This document shows positions 9,438 to 19,190 of a DNA stretch of 64,000 nucleotides, in pieces (the first letter of the stretch is position 1; each line of letters begins with the position of its first letter). The DNA lies in the NCBI RefSeq assembly GCF_025452195.1, contig NZ_CP104973.1:186001-250000 (forward strand). Direction: 5' to 3'. The notes below the pieces were generated by a model. That model saw nothing but the letters and a program-made list of their open reading frames with translations. It was not told where the DNA came from and ran no database searches. This DNA comes from Phyllobacterium zundukense (GTDB lineage Bacteria > Pseudomonadota > Alphaproteobacteria > Rhizobiales > Rhizobiaceae). The translations under genes and the position numbers were made by a program.

Positions 9438-10829
9438 ATGAGCTCTACGCGTACCGAAACAGATACTTTTGGCCCGATCGAAGTTGCCTCGGACAAATAT
9501 TGGGGCGCACAAACCGAACGTTCACTGCACAATTTCAAAATCGGCGGCGAAAGAATGCCGATCCCGCTTGTACGTGCTCTCGGTATAGCAAAGCGCGCCG
9601 CCGCCGAAACCAACATGGCACTTGGCAAGCTCGACGAAGTGATCGGCCGTGCCATCACCGTCGCTGCCGAAGAAGTCATCGAGGGCAAGCTGGACGACCA
9701 TTTCCCGCTCGTCGTCTGGCAGACGGGATCAGGTACGCAGTCAAACATGAATGCCAATGAGGTGATCTCCAATCGCGCTATCGAGATGCTGGGTGGAACA
9801 AAGGGCTCGAAAAAGCCGGTTCATCCCAATGATCACGTCAATATGAGCCAATCGTCGAACGATACATTTCCGACGGCAATTCACATTGCCACAGCAGTGG
9901 AAGCGACAGAGCGTCTCTTTCCAGCACTGAACCATTTGACGGAAGCGCTGGCCAAGAAAGAAGAGGCCTTTACAGACATAATCAAGATTGGTCGCACACA
10001 CACACAGGATGCAACGCCAGTCACGCTTGGCCAGGAATTCTCCGGCTACAGGGCTGCGCTGGAATTTGGGCGGAAGCGGATCGAACAAAGTCTCGCTGAT
10101 ATCTTCCTTTTGGCGCAGGGTGGTACGGCAGTCGGTACAGGCCTCAATGCGCCAATTGGCTTCGATACCGGATTTGCCGAGGCAGTGTCAGATATTACCG
10201 GCCTTCCCTTCAAGACGGCGCCAAACAAGTTCGAGGCACTGGCCAGTCACGGTGCACTCACAAACTTCCACGGCAGCCTCAATGCGCTTGCCACCGATCT
10301 GTTCAAGATTGCCAATGACATCCGCTTTCTCGGCTCTGGTCCTCGCTCCGGTCTCGGTGAGTTGAAACTGCCGGAAAACGAACCGGGCTCATCAATCATG
10401 CCTGGCAAGGTCAATCCGACCCAAGCCGAAGCACTGACCATGGTGGCCACACAGGTGTTCGGCAACAACGCTACTGTGACCGTCGCAGCCAGCCAGGGTC
10501 ATTTCGAACTCAATGTATTCAAGCCTGTGGTTGCACTGAACGTGCTTCAGTCGATCCGCATTCTCTCCGATGCGATGATCTCCTTTGCCGATAATTGCGT
10601 CGACGGTATTGAGGCGGATGAAGTCCGTATCAAGGACCTGCTTGAGCGTTCATTGATGCTTGTCACGGCCTTGGCCCCGGCTATCGGCTATGACAATGCA
10701 GCGAAGATCGCCAAGACCGCTCACAAGAACGGCACGACCTTGCGCGAGGAAGCTCTCGCCAGCGGTCACGTCTCGGCCGAAGACTATGATCGCCTCGTGC
10801 GCCCGGAACGAATGATCGCGCCGGAATAA
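9438..10829 (+). CDS. fumC: Class II fumarate hydratase FumC
   Basis: FumC is the oxygen-stable, iron-independent fumarase of the citric acid cycle, converting fumarate and malate as a homotetramer. The fumarase/aspartase signature [11 protein letters not shown] is present at about residue 318, as are [15 protein letters not shown] and [10 protein letters not shown]. The frame is open to 9342, but the ATG at 9438 gives the standard start [16 protein letters not shown] and 463 residues. Confidence 0.97.
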   Translation: MSSTRTETDTFGPIEVASDKYWGAQTERSLHNFKIGGERMPIPLVRALGIAKRAAAETNMALGKLDEVIGRAITVAAEEVIEGKLDDHFPLVVWQTGSGTQSNMNANEVISNRAIEMLGGTKGSKKPVHPNDHVNMSQSSNDTFPTAIHIATAVEATERLFPALNHLTEALAKKEEAFTDIIKIGRTHTQDATPVTLGQEFSGYRAALEFGRKRIEQSLADIFLLAQGGTAVGTGLNAPIGFDTGFAEAVSDITGLPFKTAPNKFEALASHGALTNFHGSLNALATDLFKIANDIRFLGSGPRSGLGELKLPENEPGSSIMPGKVNPTQAEALTMVATQVFGNNATVTVAASQGHFELNVFKPVVALNVLQSIRILSDAMISFADNCVDGIEADEVRIKDLLERSLMLVTALAPAIGYDNAAKIAKTAHKNGTTLREEALASGHVSAEDYDRLVRPERMIAPE

Positions 10830-10936
10830 GGTTGGAAAACCAATCTACTGTGAACAATCTGTAGAGAAAATAATGGCTTTGTTTGACAATCGGATTTAGC
10901 TATTGGGGGGCAACGCCAAACCCGGAGAGATTTCTT

Positions 10937-11323
10937 ATGTCTAACAATGCCCTAGTTACACTGATCAGTCGTATTCTACTTTCGATTCTGTTCATTCCCG
11001 CCGGCTTCGGCAAGCTGACCGCTATTGCGGGCACTGCGGGATATTTCGCCGCCAAGGGCCTGCCGCTGCCCACAGTCACTGCCGTCATCGTCGGTCTGGT
11101 CGAGTTGTTGGGCGGACTTGCCGTACTCGTCGGCTTTCAGACACGCTATGCTGCAATCCTGCTTGGCCTTTTTACCATTGCCGCAGCATTTGTCGGGCAC
11201 CTCGTGCCCTGGGACCAAGCGAACCAGATCAACTTCTTCAAGAACCTTGCCATAGCCGGTGGCTTTTTCATTCTCGCCCAGTACGGTGCAGGCGCTCTTT
11301 CGGTAGACGCCAAACGCGGCTGA
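10937..11323 (+). CDS. DoxX-family membrane protein
   Basis: This 128-residue inner-membrane protein has four predicted helices and the DoxX landmarks RILLSILFIPAGFGKL at the start and GLVELLGGLAVLVG in the second helix. A GGAGAG Shine-Dalgarno precedes the ATG at 10937. DoxX proteins are linked to redox or thiosulfate/quinone metabolism in some species, but the role here is not known. A bidirectional terminator follows. Confidence 0.85.
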   Translation: MSNNALVTLISRILLSILFIPAGFGKLTAIAGTAGYFAAKGLPLPTVTAVIVGLVELLGGLAVLVGFQTRYAAILLGLFTIAAAFVGHLVPWDQANQINFFKNLAIAGGFFILAQYGAGALSVDAKRG

Positions 11324-11341
11324 CCGCATTTGACCGAATGT

Positions 11342-11369
11342 AAAAAGGCCGCTCCGTGCGGCCTTTTTC
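11342..11369. terminator. Bidirectional terminator between doxX-like gene and msrA
   Basis: AAAAAGGCCGC-tccgt-GCGGCCTTTTT is symmetric, with A-run and T-run flanks, and lies between two convergent genes. Confidence 0.9.
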
Positions 11370-11387
11370 TATAAGAGGAACAAGGGT

Positions 11388-12077
11388 TTAATTCGAAGCT
11401 TTCGCTTCGCTGACCAATACCGGCTTGTCCCGATAGTCCTGGGGGAATAACTTGCTCAGGTTTTCAATTTTTGGCAGATCGTAGTACGCGATATAGGGCT
11501 GTGTCGGATTGATCGTGGCGTAGTCCTGATGATAGGCCTCGGCTGGATAAAACTTTTCGAGCGACGAGACTTTGGTAACGATCGGATCGGAATAGACCTT
11601 CGCCTTATCAAGCTGGGCAATGTAAGCCTTGGCCACCTTTTCCTGATCGGCACTGGTTGTGAAAATCGCCGAGCGATACTGCGTCCCCGAATCCGGACCC
11701 TGACGATTGAGTTCCGTCGGATTGTGAACCACCGAGAAATAGACCTGCAGGATTTTGCCAAGGCTGACAGCCTTCGGGTTAAAAGTTACCTCGACGGATT
11801 CAGCATGCCCAGTGTCGCCGCCGCTGACAATCTCATAGCTCGCCGTTTCCTTCTTGCCACCGGAGTAGCCAGAGACGGCGCTGGTTACGCCCTTCATGTG
11901 CTGGTAAACGCCTTGGACGCCCCAGAAGCAGCCGCCGGCGAGGACGACTGTTTCAGAATTGGCCGAGGATTTCTGGTCAAGCGAAGGTGGTGGCACCATG
12001 GTGACCGTTTCGCTGGCAACGGCGTAGCCGGGAGACAACAAGATGGTTGCGGCAAGCAGTAGTTGACGAAGTTTCAT
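11388..12077 (-). CDS. msrA: Peptide-methionine (S)-S-oxide reductase MsrA, exported
   Basis: MsrA reduces the S-diastereomer of methionine sulfoxide in proteins. The catalytic motif GGCFWGVQGVYQ is present and the 229-residue length includes an N-terminal Sec-type signal (MKLRQLLLAATILL, cleavage near VAS). The chosen ATG at 12077 has an AAGGA Shine-Dalgarno; the open frame upstream is a shadow within msrB. The signal implies action in the periplasm. It is 17 bases downstream of msrB in the same direction, forming an envelope protein-repair operon. Confidence 0.93.
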   Translation of the reverse strand: MKLRQLLLAATILLSPGYAVASETVTMVPPPSLDQKSSANSETVVLAGGCFWGVQGVYQHMKGVTSAVSGYSGGKKETASYEIVSGGDTGHAESVEVTFNPKAVSLGKILQVYFSVVHNPTELNRQGPDSGTQYRSAIFTTSADQEKVAKAYIAQLDKAKVYSDPIVTKVSSLEKFYPAEAYHQDYATINPTQPYIAYYDLPKIENLSKLFPQDYRDKPVLVSEAKASN

Positions 12078-12094
12078 GGGAATGTCCTTTGAGC

Positions 12095-12589
12095 TCAGGC
12101 GGCTGCCGGTTTGAAGTTCAGGGCGACACCGTTCATGCAGTAGCGCAGACCGGTCGGTTTCGGACCGTCGTCGAAAACATGGCCAAGATGACCGCCGCAA
12201 CGGTGGCATTCGACCGCCGTTCGCGACATGCCGAATGAACTGTCCGTTTTTTCGATGACCGAGCCCTTGATGGGCAACCAGAAGCTTGGCCAACCGGTAC
12301 CACTTTCGAATTTCGTGTCTGAATCAAAGAGCGGCAGATCACAGCCAGCGCAGGTAAATGTGCCCTTGCGCTTTTCATGATTGAGCGGGCTCGTGAACGG
12401 TCTCTCAGTCCCCTCCTCGCGCAGCACGTAGTATTGCTCGGCGGTGAGCAGCTTCTTCCATTCCGCGCTCGTGTGCTCGACTTCGAACGTGCCCGCCGCG
12501 TGGGCTGTCGGTGTCGCGGAAAAACGCGCCGCCACGAACGCACCAAGCCCTGCTATAGCACCGCCAAAAAGCGTTCGACGTGTCATCAT
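12095..12589 (-). CDS. msrB: Peptide-methionine (R)-S-oxide reductase MsrB with twin-arginine signal
   Basis: MsrB repairs the R-diastereomer of methionine sulfoxide. Zinc-binding CAGC and CHRC pairs and the catalytic Cys in RYCMNGVALNF are all present. The N-terminus MTRRTLFGG followed by a hydrophobic stretch and AHA is a twin-arginine (Tat) signal, fitting a protein that folds around zinc before export. Two start codons are adjacent (12589, 12586). It is first in an operon with msrA. Confidence 0.93.
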   Translation of the reverse strand: MMTRRTLFGGAIAGLGAFVAARFSATPTAHAAGTFEVEHTSAEWKKLLTAEQYYVLREEGTERPFTSPLNHEKRKGTFTCAGCDLPLFDSDTKFESGTGWPSFWLPIKGSVIEKTDSSFGMSRTAVECHRCGGHLGHVFDDGPKPTGLRYCMNGVALNFKPAAA

Positions 12590-12703
12590 GGCTGAACTCC
12601 CTGTGCCAATGTACCGATAATAACCGGTTTCTGCAGGGAGATACGTAAGGACGGCCGGAAAGGTTACACAACCAGCCTGGAATCACGGAGAGTTGATGAA
12701 AAA

Positions 12704-13402
12704 TCAACCTTTGCTCAAAGCGGTCTTGATGCGCCGCGACAGTTTTTCGACTGCGCTAGCCTCGGCTGTACCACGTGACGAAACCAGACAGGCTTCCGAT
12801 TGGAGGATTGTTCCGTCGTCAAGAACCCTTAGATGATTGGCTTGCAGCGTCGAACCCGTCGAGGTGATGTCGACGATGATATCAGCCGAACCCGAAGCCG
12901 GGGCGCCCTCGGTGGCGCCAAGACTCTCGACGATGCGATAGACCTGAATGCCGTGCATTTGCGAAAAGAACTGCTGCGTGAGACGCCAATATTTGGTGGC
13001 GATGCGCAGACGCCGGCCATGGCGCTGGCGGAAATCGGCAGCGACGTCATCTAGATCGGCCATGCTGGATACGTCGTACCAGACCTCCGGTACCGCGACC
13101 ACCACGTCCGCTTGGCCGAAACCGAGTCGGGCCTCGATCTGAACACGCTCATCGGCCGATGACAAAGTCTCGCGGATCAGATCTTCCCCCGTGATGCCCA
13201 GATCAACACTGCCGTAGCCAAGCTCGCGTGCGATTTCCGAGGCAGAGAGAAACAGGATATCGATCTGGTTTTCGCCTTTGACCCGCGCCCGGTAGTTGCG
13301 TTGATCGTTGGGCAGGATCACGCTGAGACCGGCGCTTTCAAGCACACCAAGCGCCTGATCCTTGAGACGGCCTTTGGATGGAAGGGCCAAGGTAAGTGTC
13401 AT
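12704..13402 (-). CDS. hisG: ATP phosphoribosyltransferase, short form HisG(S)
   Basis: HisG catalyses the first step of histidine biosynthesis, joining PRPP and ATP. At 232 residues it is the short form, lacking the C-terminal regulatory domain and needing HisZ. The start [12 protein letters not shown] and the PRPP-binding region [14 protein letters not shown] are typical. It overlaps hisZ by 4 bases (ATGA), indicating translational coupling in a hisS-hisZ-hisG operon. Confidence 0.96.
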   Translation of the reverse strand: MTLTLALPSKGRLKDQALGVLESAGLSVILPNDQRNYRARVKGENQIDILFLSASEIARELGYGSVDLGITGEDLIRETLSSADERVQIEARLGFGQADVVVAVPEVWYDVSSMADLDDVAADFRQRHGRRLRIATKYWRLTQQFFSQMHGIQVYRIVESLGATEGAPASGSADIIVDITSTGSTLQANHLRVLDDGTILQSEACLVSSRGTAEASAVEKLSRRIKTALSKG

Positions 13403-14529
13403 TTTGCCTCTCCCGCGATCTGTTCAAGCCTGTCGAGCCAGATCGAGAATCCGACGCCTGGAACGGAGCCAACGGCTCCGAGCATCGTCAGCAACCGGTC
13501 ATAACGGCCGCCGCCGACGATTGCGCCGAGGTCAATATTGTTCAGAGCGCGCGTTTCATAGACGAGACCGGTATAGTAATCGAGCGGGCGCCCGAAGGCG
13601 GCGTCATAGATAATCGTCTCATCTCCGATACCCGCTTCGACGACCGAGACCGCCCGCGCCTCGAATTGTTCCAGCGCAGGTCCAAGATCGAACTCGTTGG
13701 AGCGCGCGAATTTGAGCAATTCACCGGCGGCAGATCCCAGTGGCACACGGATCGCAAGAAAGCTCTCCAAAGCAGAGAAGGCCTTGGCGGGCAGCCGTAC
13801 CGAAGCAAGCGCTGCCTTTTCGATCAAGCGGCGCGCGATTTCGACAGGTGCGCGACCTGCGGCCGGCGAAATACCAGCAACCCGCATATCCTGTTCGAGC
13901 GCAATGGCCAGTCCGGCTTCATCGCCTTTTTCGACCAGTGCCGTGAGATGATCTGGTAGCGTATCGCTTTGCCGGTCCGACGAAAGGTCCTTGAGCAAAC
14001 CCTTCAATTGACCGGGATTGCCAAAGGCGCGCGCAAGCTTCTTTTGCCAGCCACGCGGCAGACCAAGTGCTGCCAGCACCGCCTCGAAAATAGCCTGGTC
14101 ACCGAGCAGGGTTTCGAGTTGCGCATCAGGCGCAACAAGGCGGATCGCGGCAATAGCATCGGCCAGCGAACGCGCATCGGCACGAGCGCGGTTGGCATCG
14201 CCAAGATCCTCGATGCCGGCCTGGAAAAACTCGTTACCCCCCTCACGGTGCTGGCGGAACACCTCGCCCAGATAGGCATAGCGTTTTGGCGTCGCGGCGT
14301 TGCGTTCGATATGATTGCGGCAAACGGGAATCGTAAATTCCGGGCGAAGGCACAGGCTCTCGCCGTTTTCGTTTTCGGTCAGAAAGATGCGGCGGCGCAG
14401 GTCTTCGCCCGCCATGTCAAGGAACTGATCGGCAGGCTGTATAACAGGAATATCAACGAGTTCCGCATCCCGGCTCGAAATCAACGCGGCGAGTTCACCG
14501 GAAAAAGCTGGGGCTCTGGAGGCGACCAT
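13399..14529 (-). CDS. hisZ: ATP phosphoribosyltransferase regulatory subunit HisZ
   Basis: HisZ is a catalytically inactive paralogue of the histidyl-tRNA synthetase core that forms the hetero-octamer with short HisG and confers feedback regulation. At 376 residues it keeps class II landmarks such as [15 protein letters not shown] and [13 protein letters not shown] but has no anticodon-binding domain. It lies 6 bases downstream of hisS and overlaps hisG. The pairing of a short HisG with HisZ makes the assignment secure. Confidence 0.93.
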   Translation of the reverse strand: MVASRAPAFSGELAALISSRDAELVDIPVIQPADQFLDMAGEDLRRRIFLTENENGESLCLRPEFTIPVCRNHIERNAATPKRYAYLGEVFRQHREGGNEFFQAGIEDLGDANRARADARSLADAIAAIRLVAPDAQLETLLGDQAIFEAVLAALGLPRGWQKKLARAFGNPGQLKGLLKDLSSDRQSDTLPDHLTALVEKGDEAGLAIALEQDMRVAGISPAAGRAPVEIARRLIEKAALASVRLPAKAFSALESFLAIRVPLGSAAGELLKFARSNEFDLGPALEQFEARAVSVVEAGIGDETIIYDAAFGRPLDYYTGLVYETRALNNIDLGAIVGGGRYDRLLTMLGAVGSVPGVGFSIWLDRLEQIAGEAK

Positions 14530-14535
14530 CCGAAT

Positions 14536-16050
14536 TCAGACGGCCTTCGCCGCGTTGGCGCGATCTTCCGCCTGCGCTTCAAGAATTTTGCGCACCTCGG
14601 TGACCAGATCGCCTTCCTTGGCCGTGATCTGTGCCGGACGGCCTTCACGCCAGGTGACATTGTCCTCGATCTCCGCTGAAAGACGCGCGCCCTCGATCAG
14701 GTCCTTGATCTGCACTTCGCCGTTGTCACGCTCCTGCGATCCCTGAATGATCACGCAAGGTGCACCGCGGCGATCGGCATATTTCATCTGCGGCTTCATG
14801 CCGGACCCGCCGAGATACATTTCCGCCCGGATGCCGGCCTGGCGTAGGTCCGAAACCATTTTCTGGTAGCGGCCAAGACTAGCCGTATCCCTGTCCATGA
14901 CGAGCACCACGACCGGGCCGATATTGTCGGAGGTATCGAGCTTGCCAAGATTTCTTAAAGCAGTCATGAGGCGCGAAACGCCGATAGAGATGCCGGTTGC
15001 GGGGACTGGCTCGCTGCGGAAGCGTGACACTAGGCCATCATAACGGCCACCGCCGCCAACGGAGCCGAAAACGACCTTTTCGCCTTTTTCGTTGGTGACG
15101 TCGAAAAGCAATTCGGCTTCGAAGACGGGCCCGGTGTAATATTCCAGACCGCGCACGACGGAGGGATCAATCTTGACACGGCCTTCATAGCCCGCCGCCG
15201 AGCAAAGCGCCTCAATTGTTGTAAGTTCTACAACCCCCTCTACGCCCTTGTCATTGCCGCTGACGACACGTTCAAGGTTGGCAATCGTCTCGCCGCCAGT
15301 GGCGCCACCCGCGGATGTGAAATCGATCACCTTAGCGATAGCAGCCTCGTCTAGACCAGCGCCCTTGGTGTAGTCACCGCTCTCATCGAGACGGCCCTTG
15401 CCCAGCAATTCGCGTACGCCATCGGGACCGAATTTGTCCAGCTTGTCGATGGCGCGCAATACGACCAGGCGTTTGCCACCGTTCTCGTCGCCGTCCAGGC
15501 CGATCGCGTCGAGCACGCCGTCCAAAACTTTGCGGTTGTTGACCCGGATGACATAGTCACCGCGCTTGATGCCCAACGCTTCCATGACATCAGCCATCAT
15601 CATGCACATTTCCGCATCCGCCGAAACGGATGGTGCGCCGACCGTATCGGCATCGAACTGCATGAACTGGCGGAAGCGGCCAGGACCAGGCTTCTCGTTG
15701 CGAAACACCCAGCCCGCGCGGTAGCTGCGGTAGGGTTTGGGAATGCTCTCGAAATTCTCGGCAACGTAGCGAGCCAGCGGTGCGGTCAGGTCATAGCGTA
15801 GCGACAGCCACTGCTCATCATCGTCCTGGAAGGAAAACACACCTTCGTTGGGACGATCCTGATCCGGCAGGAACTTGCCCAGCGCGTCGGTGTATTCAAT
15901 GAGCGGTGTTTCGACTGGCTCGAAACCATAGAGTTCGTAGACCTTGCGAATTTCCGCCATCATCTTTTCGGCAGCGCGCAGATCCTCCGGCACACGATCC
16001 ACGAATCCTCGTGGCAGCCGTGCCTTAACTCTATCTGCTTTCGTTGCCAT
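14536..16050 (-). CDS. hisS: Histidyl-tRNA synthetase HisS
   Basis: This 504-residue class II synthetase charges tRNA-His. Motif 2 ([22 protein letters not shown] in part), the HisA-type motif [13 protein letters not shown] and motif 3 (GISIGVSRL) are visible, followed by a C-terminal anticodon-binding domain. GLEYYTGP instead of the common GLDYYNRT suggests the divergent alphaproteobacterial subtype. That fits the tRNA-His at 40507-40583, which lacks G-1 and carries A73. It heads the hisS-hisZ-hisG operon. Confidence 0.96.
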   Translation of the reverse strand: MATKADRVKARLPRGFVDRVPEDLRAAEKMMAEIRKVYELYGFEPVETPLIEYTDALGKFLPDQDRPNEGVFSFQDDDEQWLSLRYDLTAPLARYVAENFESIPKPYRSYRAGWVFRNEKPGPGRFRQFMQFDADTVGAPSVSADAEMCMMMADVMEALGIKRGDYVIRVNNRKVLDGVLDAIGLDGDENGGKRLVVLRAIDKLDKFGPDGVRELLGKGRLDESGDYTKGAGLDEAAIAKVIDFTSAGGATGGETIANLERVVSGNDKGVEGVVELTTIEALCSAAGYEGRVKIDPSVVRGLEYYTGPVFEAELLFDVTNEKGEKVVFGSVGGGGRYDGLVSRFRSEPVPATGISIGVSRLMTALRNLGKLDTSDNIGPVVVLVMDRDTASLGRYQKMVSDLRQAGIRAEMYLGGSGMKPQMKYADRRGAPCVIIQGSQERDNGEVQIKDLIEGARLSAEIEDNVTWREGRPAQITAKEGDLVTEVRKILEAQAEDRANAAKAV

Positions 16051-16148
16051 GATGAAAACCTTGAAATGTCTTGATTGCTGAAGCGGGTTTGCTCTAGCCG
16101 ATCAGTGCATCAAGGGCAAGGATTGATGAAGCCGCAGCGATTTGAGAA

Positions 16149-16805
16149 CTACGGAGTTAAAGCGGGCCGTTTGAAACCTTTACGCAGCTTTTCTATTTCC
16201 TGACGGCATCTGCAGCCCTCTATATGATCGTTGACGAGGCCCATGGCTTGCATATGCGCATACATCGTCGTCGGGCCGACGAAACTCCAGCCACGCTTCT
16301 TCAGATCCTTGGACAACCGGATCGAAGTCGGCGAGGTGGGGTTTGCAACAAGCGTCGGATAGTCGACCACCTTGGGGCGCTCATCTGCCGGAGGCTCGAA
16401 GGTCCAGAAATAGGCAGCAAGCGATCCCGTCTCTTTGACGAGTTCAATCGCGCGATTGGCATTGTTGATTGCAGAGTTGATCTTGCCGCGATGGCGGATA
16501 ATTCCTGCATTGGCGAGCAGCCGGTCGACATCCTTCTCACCATAGCGAGCGATACGGCGATAGTCGAAGCCGTCGAACGCCTCGCGAAAATTCTCGCGTT
16601 TGCGCAATATGGTCAGCCAGGAAAGGCCCGACTGGAAGCCTTCGAGGCATATTTTCTCGAACAGGCGCGTATCATCCGTAACCGGCCTGCCCCATTCGTG
16701 GTCGTGATAGTGAACATATTCAGGAAGAGTGCCCGGCCAGAAGCAACGGGTGACGCCGTCCTCGCCTGTCATCAGACCGGTCTTGACCGGGATATCATCT
16801 TGCAT
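16149..16805 (-). CDS. tag: DNA-3-methyladenine glycosylase I (Tag)
   Basis: Tag removes 3-methyladenine from alkylated DNA by base excision. The 218-residue protein has the start CFWPGTLPEYVHYHDHEWG, the core FQSGLSWLTILRKR and the zinc ligands in MYAHMQAMGLVNDH and EGCRCR near the C-terminus. It is monocistronic and divergent from the L,D-transpeptidase gene. Confidence 0.95.
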   Translation of the reverse strand: MQDDIPVKTGLMTGEDGVTRCFWPGTLPEYVHYHDHEWGRPVTDDTRLFEKICLEGFQSGLSWLTILRKRENFREAFDGFDYRRIARYGEKDVDRLLANAGIIRHRGKINSAINNANRAIELVKETGSLAAYFWTFEPPADERPKVVDYPTLVANPTSPTSIRLSKDLKKRGWSFVGPTTMYAHMQAMGLVNDHIEGCRCRQEIEKLRKGFKRPALTP

Positions 16806-16992
16806 AGTGCCTACCCTTCGAATGTTTCACTGGACGTTAACCAGTTCTGAAAACCAGCTGGTAACCACACCAAATAGTTTCGACAAAAAATCGCATTTTA
16901 TCGATCGCGATTCACTTTTTTCTACCCCGGCGCGGGCAAACTCAACCCGAAAGCTGACAAATCCTGTCAGCAGAGTTTTTGAGAACAATCAG

Positions 16993-17781
16993 ATGAGAAC
17001 TGCCCTACTGCTTTTGACATCCTGCCTCGTCGTGGCAAGTGTCCCCGGTGCGATAGCCAGCGAGCGTTACGCAACAAGGCCACCTGTGGTCATGAGCCCC
17101 GACCTCACCGCGCCCTGGGTCATGCAATTGCGTCAAAGGCCAGTCGGCTCGCCGGTCAATCCTCGCGGCTATGTGGTCTTCAGTGATCCACCGGTACGTG
17201 CAGTCAAGCAACGGGACCGCCGCGCGGTTCGCCGAGATGTCGACGCAAATCCGGCCGTTCGTGAAGTTTCGTTTCAACGCCCTGAACAGCCGGCTGCCGA
17301 CACCCAGCCAAAACGGCGGGGCATGGATCCGAAGTTCCTGCCGCAAACGGTTGCCTATGATGGGCCGGAAAAACCTGGCACCATCGTCATAGATACATCG
17401 CAACGGTTTCTGTATCTGGTCGAGGCCAGTGGAACCGCACAACGTTATGGCGTCGGCGTCGGCAAGGAAGGTTTTGGCTGGTCCGGGACCAACGCTATAA
17501 GCCGCAAGGCGGAATGGCCCGACTGGAATCCGCCTGCGCAGATGATCGAGCGCGAGCGACTGAAGGGGCGCATCATCCCGGCACACATGGAGGGCGGCGT
17601 TGCCAATCCGCTCGGCGCACGTGCGCTCTATCTCGGCTCCACGCTTTACCGCATTCACGGCACCAATGCGCCCTGGACAATTGGGCATTCCGTCTCAAGC
17701 GGTTGCATCCGCATGCGCAACGAAGACGTCACCGATCTCTATGAACGGGTGAATGTCGGTACCAAGGTCATTGTGAGATAG
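16993..17781 (+). CDS. L,D-transpeptidase (YkuD/ErfK family), periplasmic
   Basis: L,D-transpeptidases make 3-3 peptidoglycan cross-links or attach proteins to the wall. The ATG at 16993 gives a Sec signal peptide (MRTALLLLTSCLVVAS...IAS) and 262 residues. The YkuD domain fills the C-terminal half with the catalytic motif HGTNAPWTIGHSVSSGCIRM. The region GMDPKFLPQTVAYDG before the domain is shared with the second L,D-transpeptidase at 52487-53083, so the two are paralogues. A hairpin terminator follows. Confidence 0.92.
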   Translation: MRTALLLLTSCLVVASVPGAIASERYATRPPVVMSPDLTAPWVMQLRQRPVGSPVNPRGYVVFSDPPVRAVKQRDRRAVRRDVDANPAVREVSFQRPEQPAADTQPKRRGMDPKFLPQTVAYDGPEKPGTIVIDTSQRFLYLVEASGTAQRYGVGVGKEGFGWSGTNAISRKAEWPDWNPPAQMIERERLKGRIIPAHMEGGVANPLGARALYLGSTLYRIHGTNAPWTIGHSVSSGCIRMRNEDVTDLYERVNVGTKVIVR

Positions 17782-17821
17782 ACAGTTATGGGGGCCGGCA
17801 CCGGCGGCGGTGCCGGGAACT

Positions 17822-17850
17822 GGGCAGGGGTTCGCTTGAATCCCTGCCCT
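17822..17850 (+). terminator. Rho-independent terminator after the L,D-transpeptidase gene
   Basis: GGGCAGGG ... CCCTGCCC with a 12-base loop is followed by TCTTTATTT. A second GC hairpin (GGCACCG...CGGTGCC) lies just upstream. Confidence 0.75.
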
Positions 17851-17856
17851 CTTTAT

Positions 17857-19188
17857 TTATTCAGCTGCTTGCAGTGACGAGACTGGTGCTGGCACACCTT
17901 CAGGTCGGGGCCCGCCATAAGCCCAGTCTAGCAACTCAACAGTGTGGACGATAGGCAATTTCGAACCGCTGGCAATCTGGGTGATGCACCCGATATTTCC
18001 GGTTGCGATGAGGCTGGCGCCGGTCGCTTCAATGTTCTTCACCTTACGATCCCGCAATGTGCGAGCGATCTCCGGCTGCATGATGTTGTAGGTCCCGGCC
18101 GAACCGCAGCAAAGGTGCCCTTCGGCCGGATCCTTGACAATGAAGCCTGCTGTCTTCAGCAAGTCCTTGGGTTGGCGTGTGATCTTCTGCCCGTGCTGCA
18201 TCGAACAAGCGGAATGATAAGCCACGGTCAAGTCCGGAGATTGCTTCGGTGCAGGTAGGGACAGGGTCGCCAGATATTCGGTAATGTCCTTGGCCAAGGC
18301 GGAGACTCGGGCAGCCTTGTCCTTGTAGTCGGGATCGAGGCGCAGCATGTAGCCATAGTCCTTGATCGTCGTGCCGCAACCGGAGGCAGTAATCACGATG
18401 GCATCAAGGCCACCTGTATCAAGCTCGCGGATCCAGATATCAACATTGCGACGGGCATCCGCAAGTGCCTCTTCTTCGCGGCCCATGTGGTGCACGAGCG
18501 AGCCGCAGCACCCTTCACCTTTTGGCACCACGACTTCGATGCCAAGCCGGGTCAAAAGTCGGATTGTCGCCTCATTTATACCGGGTCTCAGCACCGGCTG
18601 GGCGCAACCAGTGAGTATAGCAACCCTGCCCTTTTTCGATGTCTCAGGTGTATGCGAACCCGGCTCGGCAAAGCGCGATTTCGCTGGGATAGATTTGGGC
18701 GCGAGTTCGAGCATCGCCGCCATTGGTTTCAACGCGGCGATCGATTTGAACAGCGGAGCAAGTGGACGGCCCAGCTTTGCTGCGGTGAGAGCAAGGCGAA
18801 AGCGTCCCGGATAAGGCAAGACAAACGCCAAGAGAGCACGCGTCAGCCTGTTCGTCATCGGGCGTTTATAGGTCTTCTCAATATGGGCGCGGGCGTTATC
18901 GACCAGATGCATGTAATTCACGCCGGAAGGACAGGTTGTCATGCAGGCAAGGCATGACAGGCAGCGATCGATATGCTTGACAACCTGCTCATCAGCCGCA
19001 CGGCCGTTTTCCAGCATGTCCTTGATCAAGTAGATGCGCCCGCGCGGACTGTCGAGTTCGTTCCCGAGGGTCACATAAGTCGGGCAAGTCGCGGTGCAGA
19101 AGCCACAATGCACACATTTGCGCAGGATCTTCTCGGATTCTTCAACGCCGGGATCCAGCAACTGCTCGGGAGTGAAATTTGTTTGCAC
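17857..19188 (-). CDS. glcF: Glycolate oxidase iron-sulfur subunit GlcF
   Basis: GlcF carries electrons from the GlcD/GlcE flavoproteins to the membrane quinone pool. Two 4Fe-4S clusters are bound by CVHCGFCTATCP and CLSCLACMTTCP, and two CCG domains follow (including EGCCGSLVHH and HLCCGSAGTYN). The open frame extends upstream, but a GTG at 19188 with GGGAG upstream, 2 bases after the glcE stop, gives the family start VQTNFTPEQL and 443 residues. It is last in glcDEF. Confidence 0.95.
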   Translation of the reverse strand: MQTNFTPEQLLDPGVEESEKILRKCVHCGFCTATCPTYVTLGNELDSPRGRIYLIKDMLENGRAADEQVVKHIDRCLSCLACMTTCPSGVNYMHLVDNARAHIEKTYKRPMTNRLTRALLAFVLPYPGRFRLALTAAKLGRPLAPLFKSIAALKPMAAMLELAPKSIPAKSRFAEPGSHTPETSKKGRVAILTGCAQPVLRPGINEATIRLLTRLGIEVVVPKGEGCCGSLVHHMGREEEALADARRNVDIWIRELDTGGLDAIVITASGCGTTIKDYGYMLRLDPDYKDKAARVSALAKDITEYLATLSLPAPKQSPDLTVAYHSACSMQHGQKITRQPKDLLKTAGFIVKDPAEGHLCCGSAGTYNIMQPEIARTLRDRKVKNIEATGASLIATGNIGCITQIASGSKLPIVHTVELLDWAYGGPRPEGVPAPVSSLQAAE

Positions 19189-19190
19189 GT

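Noticed and set aside
17514..17744. Short frame inside the L,D-transpeptidase gene
   Set aside because: Alternative frame of a gene with an intact catalytic motif.
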